In this document: one piece after another, positions 56,365 through 64,000 of the stretch
How positions within the stretch are numbered: the stretch's first letter is position 1
How the letters are laid out: every line of letters begins with the position of its first letter
From: Adiantum capillus-veneris
Lineage: Eukaryota; Streptophyta; Polypodiopsida; Polypodiales; Pteridaceae
Direction of reading: 5' to 3'
DNA length: 64,000 bases
NCBI GenBank assembly: GCA_014529385.2
Contig: CM043962.1
Location: forward strand, 52,533,905-52,597,904
Position numbers and translations under genes: made by a program
The notes under the pieces: generated by a model
What the model was told of the DNA's origin: nothing
The model's database searches: none
Seen by the model: only the letters and a program-made list of their open reading frames with translations

Positions 56365-56695
56365 GATGTTGTTTATATCCCTAGTCACGATCTTGCTGGT
56401 GTGGTCATGCAGTTGGGCAACGTAACCAAGTGAAGGATCTTCAGGAGGGAGATGCGGTGTATGGGACCTTTCCAAGCATGCAGCACAATTAGTGCCCTTC
56501 ACCTTTGGCTTTCTTGCAGAATACTTTGTTGTCGAAGAGAAACTGACAGCATGCAAGTCCTCAAATCGCAGCTTTGTGATATCTACAACTCAGACTGCAA
56601 GCTTGCCATTATCCGTACTCGTGATCACAGCCAAAGGCTTTGATAGAGCGCACTTATTTTTGGGGCCCCTAGTGGGGTAGGCAGCTTATGATTAC
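56365..56695 (+). pseudogene. Medium-chain (quinone oxidoreductase-like) reductase pseudogene fragment
   Basis: The plus strand in three frames gives HDLAGVVMQLGNVTK, VKDLQEGDAVYGTFPS, GFLAEYFVVEEKLTACKSSN, TASLPLSVLVITAKGFDRAH and IFGAPSGVGSL. This matches, in order, the zinc-independent MDR pattern of plant alkenal/quinone reductases: G-D-x-A-G-V-V, F-x-x-G-D-x-V-Y-G, G-x-L-A-E-Y-x-x-V-E-E-K, A-A-x-L-P-L-A, and the NADPH-binding G-x-x-G-V-G-S. Such enzymes reduce alpha,beta-unsaturated carbonyls using NADPH. Three frameshifts and a stop make it a pseudogene. It is uninterrupted by introns over the visible part. N-terminal exons and the C-terminus were not found. It is the only host-type gene recognised in the window. 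Confidence 0.72.
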
Positions 56696-56862
56696 AGTCC
56701 CCCGTTTTCCCTTCACATAAATTAGCCTTTGAACCAACTACAGCCTCATCCTCTCATTGCTGGCCTGTTGTGGTATAGCAGAGGAGTGTAGATAGGAACC
56801 AGTTGCGAGGCAAGGACAAGCATAGATGTAGCGAGTCAAGTCTTGATGTCTGTGAAAGAAAA

Positions 56863-57092
56863 CCCAATGTCAGCCATCTAAAGCTCCCCGTGGTGACGCG
56901 GAAGCTTTGGGTCTACTTACTGAGCCCGCTATTGAAACCCAATGTCGCCATCTAAAACTGCCCGCGTCGACGCGGAAGCTTTAGGACTGCTTAATGAGCC
57001 AGCTATTGAAACCCATTGTCACTATCTAAAATTTCCTGCGTCGACGCGGAAGGTTTGGGACCGCTTAGTGATCAGCTCCCTATTGAAACAAA
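56863..57092. repeat. 75-bp tandem repeat, three units, palindromic core
   Basis: Units start CCCAATGTC at 56863, 56938 and 57012. Each contains a CGCGTCGACGCG-like core followed by GAAGCTTT and ends CTATTGAAA. The middle unit has the perfect 12-nt palindrome at 56963-56974, the third has a 10-nt one at 57038-57047, and the first is mutated (GTGGTGACGCG). Confidence 0.88.
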
Positions 57093-59130
57093 ATCAATAA
57101 AATTAAAATTTACAATAGAACCCAATCTTTAGCTGCATGAAATCGATCGTGTCAGCATGGATGATGTGGGACTTCTCTTTGACCCTTCATACTGAAATAA
57201 CACATTTTGAGGTCGCCATGAAGCTCATTGGAATTAATGAGGGTGCCTGCAAAGATTTAATTTATCATGGCGTCACTTAATTCATTGAAAGGTGGTATAA
57301 AAGATGAAGCTAGTTTTGGTATAAGGGCACGAGCTTATAGTGTGCATGTAGCGACCCACCTACAAACTGTTTAGGGGGGCTTAAAGGGTCTCTCCAAATT
57401 TTCCTCCCAAACTAGTCTGTGATGCCATGGATTCTTTTTCGCGGGGCTAAAGGGTCTCTCCAAATCATAAAACAAGCTTCCCACAACAAAATCAAAACCT
57501 TCCTTCTCATTTGAACCCCCAAAATCTGCCCACACATCCACTGATAGATAGTTTGGAGGGGGTCAATATGCGTAAGTTGCTCATGAAGAGAATTATTAGT
57601 GCATTGGGGTTCAAACAGAGGTCTCCTACCATTGTGAGCAAGAGGGTGCATGTACCATCTTCAGTGAGTGACCACTCAAACATTAGCCTATAAGTCTAAC
57701 TTATTCACGTATTGAGACACATCTATGGTTAAAAAGGAGCACAAGGATTTTCACTTTATAAAAAGAACATTGCATTTGGCAACCACTAAGAGATAGCATC
57801 ACTATGTTCCCACTATCTATAATGCTCCCAATCTATTGTTGTAAGGCCCATTTAAATTATGCGTGTGTAGAAAGTTGTCACTTGAATGATGTTAAAGTAA
57901 ATGAGAAATTCTTCTCCAAAATGTAGGGAGGAGTTTTTTTTTGGGGAGAGAGAGAGAGAGAGATTTTCAAGAAAACATCCATGGAAGTGAGTGAACTATC
58001 CATCAAAAATCACCAAATCCATTGGTTCCTATGAGTTTTCTTATCCCTTGTCTTTGCACCAGCAAACGCTTTTGAGCAAGCAATCATGATCGAGAGATAT
58101 ATCATGGCATCCACATAAAGTATATTTCTCGTAACTTTGTAGATGCATTTGTCCTAGAATTTAAACTCGAATTAATAAGGTGCCTAGTAAAAATTCATAA
58201 GGCATCATGAGCAACCAAAATGCCTCCTATTTTCTAAATAATCCCTCACTTGCAAACTGCATGAGAAGACAAACGGGAATGGGCCTAAAATTCTCTTTCC
58301 ACCCTCTTCTATATAGCCATGCTATACAACACCCTTTTCCCAAGCCATGTATGTTCAAAACCCCTTGCCACGCCTTGGCAATGCCCTCATGCTACATTAT
58401 GGATGTTAGACTTCCTCTTGAGCACAATATAAATGATGGCTATCGATCTTGCTTGTAACTTATTCCTTTCATCTTTGCAGAGTGAATTTTGTTTCTTTCT
58501 TTTGAGGCCCTTTGTATCCCCTTTATATGAGTCTTTTGAGATCTTTACAAGTGGAAGATTAGTAGATGTATGTTTCTCATCTTTAGCTATAAGTTGTTCA
58601 TAGTAATAAATCTGCAGCAACTATTAAGACTAGTTAGTCAACCACAAAAGTTGTGTTATTGGACCCTTATTATTACTTTGACTTGTATATCATTATTTCA
58701 ATATAATGAGAAGCATTAGTAATGTATGATGGAGAAGAATTAATACTGGTGAAGAGATACCCACTAGAACCAAATTGTTATTCATGTTGTTGTAGTCATA
58801 TTCAAGGCTTGTATAGTGTGTCCACAATCTACTACCTTGTTGTCTTGACAATCTTGTGTTTGTAGTGATATTGGCTATTACACTCAATGGAGGTCATTTT
58901 CCCAAGGCCATGATCATTGAAATCTCTTTGCTCATGGATCTCAAGATGGATGGGCACTAAAAAAAATGTGAACTTTCATTTTACATTGGTGTTGTGATGC
59001 TTGATTCAATAAAGAAACCAAGTTTTTTGACTGTGTATCTTGTCTCTAACTGCTCGGTTTAGGGGTTGCTCGAAAACTTTTGCTCGAGGTTTGGTATTCC
59101 TCTAGAAAAAGAAGCCAAAAACCCCATCAT
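57093..59130. other. Unassigned noncoding sequence
   Basis: No reliable coding similarity. A minus-strand open frame at 57412-57651 (QILGVQMRRKVLILLWEACF, MIWRDPLAPRKR) faintly resembles a LINE ORF2 C-terminus, but support is weak. A short GA run is at 57949-57963. Confidence 0.35.
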
Positions 59131-59132
59131 AT

Positions 59133-59354
59133 ACTGATGTGAACCAATTTGAACCAGAAAATGGCATAAAAAACCAGTGTACCCTATGCAATGTTCCTTT
59201 AGATTAAGCCTGAATAAGTAACTTGCAAGTATGACCATCTACTACTGATGTGAACCAATCTGAACCAGAAAATGGCATTAAAAAACCAGTGTACCCTATT
59301 GCAATGTTCCTTTAGATTAAGCCTGAATATGTAACTTACAGGTATGACCAGCTA
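59133..59354. repeat. 111-bp tandem duplication
   Basis: ACTGATGTGAACCAA... starts at 59133 and 59244. The two units differ by a few substitutions and single-base indels. Confidence 0.92.
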
Positions 59355-60236
59355 GTCCAGGCCCATTACAAGCTCCCCCCCTTTTTTTAACCCATAACTA
59401 ACAGGTAGAGAGGCTAAACTGCATTCCATATGTGATCATAAGTGCATTCCATATGTGATCATAATTGTACCAAAATATGGCAGCATTTCAGTAACCAAAA
59501 ACAAACTATATGCATAGCCAGCACCACCACCAGGCAATCAGCCCATATGCTTACCTTCTGGTTCTTTTTTAAAAATGATAGATGTCATATTCCTGCTCAG
59601 TAGCAGAGGATGAGTCAAGAAGCCAAATAATAATCTATATTGATGTGAATTATACAAGGATTATACCAAAATTATACCAAAATTTTGAGACCAAAAAAAA
59701 AAACCAGCTGGTGGCCAGTGACTATGCATTAAAGTTAGTTAGTGGGCAAGACTTTTACAGATTTCTACATTCAGTGAGCACGACTGGAAGCCAGCAAGAA
59801 AATAATCATAATCTTTTACTATTCCAAGGTTAAAAAACCTGTCCTCGCCAGTATCATTACCAGAGTTTATCATCACCAGGTTTCAGTCAGTATCAGATAA
59901 AGAATCCCAAAGCAGTACTATCACCAAAATTTGTATGCATACCTAGAACCATCACTAGTATTTAATGTCAACTTTTATGCAGTCAGTACCAACCAAGCAT
60001 CCAAAGAAAAATCTCCTTTGTCAATGTGAGAAGATCAAAGAATTCAAAAAGACTAGTTTTTCAATAAGGTTTTTATTAAATTCCTATTTTATAGTCAAAT
60101 ATCATAGTCAAATATCAGAGCATGGATCTGAAGTTATAATATTTAAAGAAACCTGTGAGCAGTCGCCATGCCAAGTAGATTTCCCAACAGCTAAGGAAGA
60201 CCAAGCCTAAGTGAGGGGAGAAAAACACCCTCACCT
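59355..60236. other. Unassigned noncoding sequence
   Basis: AT-rich with recurrent ACCAG/CAGTA words; no coding feature. Confidence 0.35.
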
Positions 60237-60330
60237 TTTGTAGTGGAGGAATCAGGGATGCACTCCGACAGATGCTCATTAGAGGTGGTGTCGCGGCTGC
60301 CTAGCCTTGATGAATGTGCGAGGTAATCCT
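60237..60330 (-). other. Exon-like segment with splice-donor-like end, copy 2
   Basis: The minus strand reads SRDTTSNEHLSECIPDSSTT then K at a GTGAGGGTG, followed by CCCCTCACTTAGGCTTGG. It resembles copy 1 at 43740-43850 both in protein (D-x-x-S-x-E-H-L) and in the sequence after the donor. The gene is not recognised. Confidence 0.35.
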
Positions 60331-60849
60331 GGTAGGATTCTATTCATGAGTGGGAGGTAGGGAAGCCAAGGCAGGCAACTTTCCATCAGAGCGGGGCAGT
60401 GATACAATATGAAAGTCGCGACACCATGATAAAACCTAAGTGGAGACAATGAACTCGACAGCCGCTCGGGTTTTTGAGGGGCCAGACAATAGGTTTTAGC
60501 TTAAAAACTAAAACTGGTAGGAGGTAGATTATGGGACAGTATCCATAGGGTAGCTAGCACAAGATGTTGGGAAGGCTTTAATTTTATCGTAAACTCTAAT
60601 ATCAACCAATGTGATAACAAATCAAGCATTTGTACAACACAGGGTAATCCCTTACCCGAACACCTCAATTTAAATGTTTGAGCTCAGACAGTGATTCAAA
60701 GTTTAGTCTACGACCCCCTCCAGATGAGGTGCTAGAGCCACCATAGCCCCAAGGCAATAATTTAGCAACTAAAACATAAGGTAAAATCCCCTAAAGCCAC
60801 AATAGAACATTAACCGAGCCCCATAGATGCTATCTAGGTAAGAAGTCAT
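60331..60849. other. Unassigned noncoding sequence
   Basis: No feature was recognised. Confidence 0.35.
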
Positions 60850-61380
<531 letters not shown>

Positions 61381-61439
61381 CTTATACCTACCATCCATGT
61401 AGTGTTAAATATCAACAAATATCCATTCTTAGAACAATA

Positions 61440-61757
61440 AGCCATAGATGAAAGTGACATGTGTGTGTGTGTGTGGTTGTTTTTACATAAATAATAAGAC
61501 ATAATTAAAATTGTACATTCAAAAGATAGCTAGCTCTAGAGAAAGGGAAACGATAAGTACAAAAACAACTCAATCTTAGAATTATCTTTGTATAATGCTT
61601 ATAAGAATGAAGCCTCATTCCAGTATACAGATATCAAAAGTACTTCCCCAACAGTAGGTGCAAGTGTAATCATGTGTAGACAATTACTTTAAGAAAAAAA
61701 AACATCCAAGATAAGATAGAGTTCTAACTTGCATCCATCCAAACAAGACAACAGATA
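61440..61757. repeat. Microsatellite-headed repeat family, copy 3, truncated by LTR
   Basis: Starts near a short GT run (61461-61475). It shares GATAGCTAGCTCTAGAG, AGAATGAAGCCTCATTCC, GCATCCATCCAAACAAGAC and ACAGATATG with the other copies. The match ends at 61757-61759, where the chromovirus LTR begins; copies 1 and 2 continue past that point. Confidence 0.75.
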
Positions 61758-63348
61758 TGTAACATTTAATGGCCTAAAATCTTATGTGTAGCGGAAATTA
61801 GCATGAATATAGTGGGCATTTCATTAGAATAGATTCCTAATGAGAATTACAAGAGTGCTTGGGTGGAGAGAGCAACAAAAAGCATAACACCTAGTTAGAT
61901 AGCATCGACAATACTTTCAAAAGAGAGAGCAATTAAGCTATTGACAACAGTTGAGGACCGGATTTGCATGGAGCCGGTCCCCCCTCCAAAAGGCTTTGTA
62001 TTATGGTTTCTCCCATCAAGAGAGACATTGTACAATACAATTCTTTGTGTTCCTTCAAGACTAGCTAGTGCAATGAAGATGGAAGCTTCATACACCAAGC
62101 AAAACACTTAATCAAACACAACTTGAATTATCCCCGTTCTCAGACCCAAGACCTCACACACCTTCGAAGATGGTGAGAGCTAGCAGGGTATGAGAGTAGA
62201 TTGAGAAGAAAAAGAAGTATCTTACGAGAAAGATGTACATCTCCTCACATAATCACTCATATTAGCATAGCTTAGCTTAGTAATTAGCTTGGTAGAGAAG
62301 ATGAGCATGCATTGAAGCTTGGCTCTTGGTTGGATTTGCATCCATATGCCAAGAGAGTGTTGATGTAGGCTTCTATCTCACAAGCTTGGAGTAGGTGATG
62401 AGCTCTCCATTAAAGCTTGGGAGGAGATAGAGTATTCTTCCTTTACACATGGTCAAGTGTGAGTGTGTGTGTGTCAATGCCAAGCAAAAATCAGCCCCCC
62501 CTCTCTCTTGGGCGAGCCCTAGCTGCTAATTAGGTCTGGCTTTTGCCTCATTGGACCTCCCCAGGTCAAGCCAATAGGAATTAAGCAGCATAAGTGATAG
62601 CCTTCTGACATGTGTCCCCCTTTCCCCTTTTGTGAGAGCTTTAGGTAATTAAATAATTAAACTAAACTCTCATTGGACCCCTTTGCCTCCTGGCCAATAG
62701 GAATCAAGCAAGCCATGGGGCTCCTGAATGCTCATTGGACCCCTTGGGAGACTGCCCAATAGTCTTCTAGGAGACTTAATTCTCATTGGTTTCTTTTATT
62801 AAATGTTTTTAAATTAATTAAACTAGATTTACTCTAGCTTAATTCTCATTGGTCCACTTCAAGGGTCTTCCAATAGGAATTGGGCACACCTTGTGGGCAT
62901 CTGGCCTAGGGAGCTAACATGTGTCCCTCATTCCCTTTGTGTAAAGGGAGCCTGTGTGTGTGTGTGTGGCTTTCTCTCTCATCCCCTAGCTTTGGGGCTC
63001 GCCCCCTCCCATGTAGGGATGTGCAAAGACTTTTTAGGGCACACACTAAGCATCCAATTTTCCCTAGGGTTGACCTTTGGACACAACCTTTGAATTTTGG
63101 AACCTTAGCATTTTGGAAGTCTTAATGGGCTGAACCTTAGGGTCTTTTTGGCCCATTGTTTCACATGGCTCTTTTGCAGATGGCCCCCCCTTTGGATCCC
63201 TATTTTCCCTCCTTTGGATCCCTACTGTGGCCGGTCTGCTAGCTTAACCAATATTCTAGCTTTTTCTCCCTTGGCACTTCCCCACATTAAATGATCAGTT
63301 TAATATGAGAAAATCATTTAGGAGAATTAGATATTGATTATTATGACA
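61758..63348 (-). mobile_element. 3' LTR of a chromovirus (Ty3/gypsy)
   Basis: Plus-strand ends TGTAACATTT ... ATTATGACA, 1591 bp, with TGT...ACA termini. The right end is fixed by the adjacent polypurine tract, and the left end by interruption of repeat copy 3. Internal features include inverted CCAAT pairs at 62550-62874 and short GT runs. Open frames inside (61895-62107, 62893-63125) lack similarity. The partner LTR lies beyond the window. Confidence 0.75.
62550..62874. promoter_or_regulatory. Four inverted ATTGG/CCAAT pairs in the LTR
   Basis: ATTGG at 62550, 62672, 62734 and 62848 is each followed 16-17 nt later by CCAAT (62571, 62694, 62756, 62870). A fifth ATTGG at 62785 has no partner. 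Most ATTGG copies are preceded by TCTC or CTC and most CCAAT copies are followed by AGGAAT. CCAAT is the NF-Y binding core; whether these act as enhancers or just form repeats is unknown. Confidence 0.7.
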
Positions 63349-63350
63349 TT

Positions 63351-63363
63351 ACCTCTCTCTTGA
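63351..63363 (-). promoter_or_regulatory. Chromovirus polypurine tract
   Basis: The minus strand reads TCAAGAGAGAGGTAATGTCA: a purine run directly before the LTR start, preceded by a GTCGAGGACGACTATGATTT stretch of the type seen at the 3' end of chromoviruses. Confidence 0.8.
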
Positions 63364-63705
63364 AATCATAGTCGTCCTCGACTATGGTGTAGAGAAGATA
63401 AAGCATATGCATGAGTCCTTTTCTTAGCGGGTAGAGGATCCCTATGTTACCCTACGACATCATTCCATAATGGATGACTAGTCCATTTGGCGCTTGAGAG
63501 CCTGAGGCTGCCGCAAGCATGTCTGCATATTAGTCCTATCAGTCTTCCATAGTAGAGTGACAAGCTCTACTTGGTGTTCGGGAGACGTCGTCTCCGCAAA
63601 CTTGATCTAAGCATGCATACTACTTCATTTTTGTGCACAAATAAAGAAAAAGAGAGTCTTATAAGACAAAAATTTTTGTTCATTTTTAACATTTTGTACA
63701 TTTGC
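63364..63705 (-). mobile_element. Chromovirus 3' untranslated region
   Basis: About 340 bp between the pol stop and the polypurine tract; no other feature. Confidence 0.7.
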
Positions 63706-64000
63706 TTACTCTTGGGAAGCATTGTAAGCATTGACAAGGTTTAGGTTATCCTTTAATTGTATGCCTTGCATCCATCTAGCATCTTCAAAAGGATAATTCT
63801 TAAACTTAATAAGATATCGTCGGATAGTCTTACCGCCTCTTAATACCTTGTCTTCATGTCGGAGAATGGACTCGGGCTGCAGCACCTCCTCGTGGTCCTC
63901 GATCTCCGGTGGGTCTTCAATAGTTGGTTCTTGAGGTGGCTCTCCTTTGTAAGGCTTTAATAGGCTCACATGAAAAGCATTGTGTATGAGCCAATGATTG
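63706..64000 (-). CDS. Chromovirus Pol C-terminus with chromodomain (partial)
   Basis: Open from the right window edge to a stop at 63706. It starts NHWLIHNAFHVSLLKPYKGE, the classic integrase end (H-V-S-x-L-K-x-Y), then EDPPEIEDHEEVLQPESIL, RHEDKVLRGGKTIRRYLIKF, KNYPFEDARWMQGIQLKDNL and NLVNAYNAS. The Y-L-I-K-F-K-N-Y and W-x-x-x-x-x-L pattern is a retroelement chromodomain, which in this lineage guides integration to particular chromatin. No frameshift or stop in the visible 98 codons, so the element may be fairly intact to the right. Confidence 0.9.
   Translation of the reverse strand, partial: NHWLIHNAFHVSLLKPYKGEPPQEPTIEDPPEIEDHEEVLQPESILRHEDKVLRGGKTIRRYLIKFKNYPFEDARWMQGIQLKDNLNLVNAYNASQE

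Noticed and set aside
57412-57651. LINE ORF2 C-terminal fragment on the minus strand
   Set aside because: Only a vague W-R-x-x-x-P resemblance; not enough to call.

Overview
The window is nuclear DNA of a land plant, made almost entirely of retrotransposons and their debris. I infer a large-genome vascular plant, perhaps a fern or gymnosperm. The reasons are Tat-lineage and chromodomain Ty3/gypsy elements, a Ty1/copia element primed by initiator tRNA-Met, a plant-type L1 LINE, abundant microsatellites, and no intact host gene. Species cannot be told from the sequence. I saw no tRNA, rRNA or CRISPR array. Nearly all LTR-element coding sequence lies on the minus strand; the LINE and a reductase pseudogene lie on the plus strand.

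Layout. 1-2.3 kb: tandem array A, each unit carrying a palindrome. 3.7-7.1 kb: decayed copia and gypsy pieces. 7.2-13.25 kb: a 5'-truncated gypsy element ('Z') that abuts a 3'-truncated copia element at 13.25-17.24 kb, whose LTR and primer site are recognisable. 17.2-24 kb: simple repeats, a Tat RT/RNase H fragment, an unidentified degenerate ORF, and palindrome array B, which is homologous to array A. 24.3-42.2 kb: an older gypsy element ('X') split by a very young Tat gypsy element ('Y', 26706-37686) with 2.08-kb LTRs. A 1.12-kb piece of X lies anomalously inside Y, between its 5' LTR and its coding region. 42-45 kb: microsatellites and local duplications. 45.3-51.9 kb: a complete-length but decayed LINE bounded by an 11-bp target duplication, inserted in an unidentified older ORF. 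52-61.7 kb: mostly unassigned sequence with a microsatellite-seeded repeat family, an exon-like sequence pair, a 75-bp palindromic tandem repeat and a medium-chain reductase pseudogene. 61.76-64 kb: the 3' LTR and chromodomain end of a chromovirus whose body lies beyond the right edge.

The most unusual signal is the pair of arrays A and B, about 20 kb apart. They share a ~284-bp spacing and a box 95 nt before each palindrome. The palindrome itself differs in sequence between the arrays while remaining self-complementary, which suggests that symmetry rather than sequence has been kept. Other points of interest are the LTR-plus-flank copy inside element Y, a retropepsin-like domain downstream of and in frame with an integrase, and regularly spaced inverted CCAAT pairs in the chromovirus LTR.
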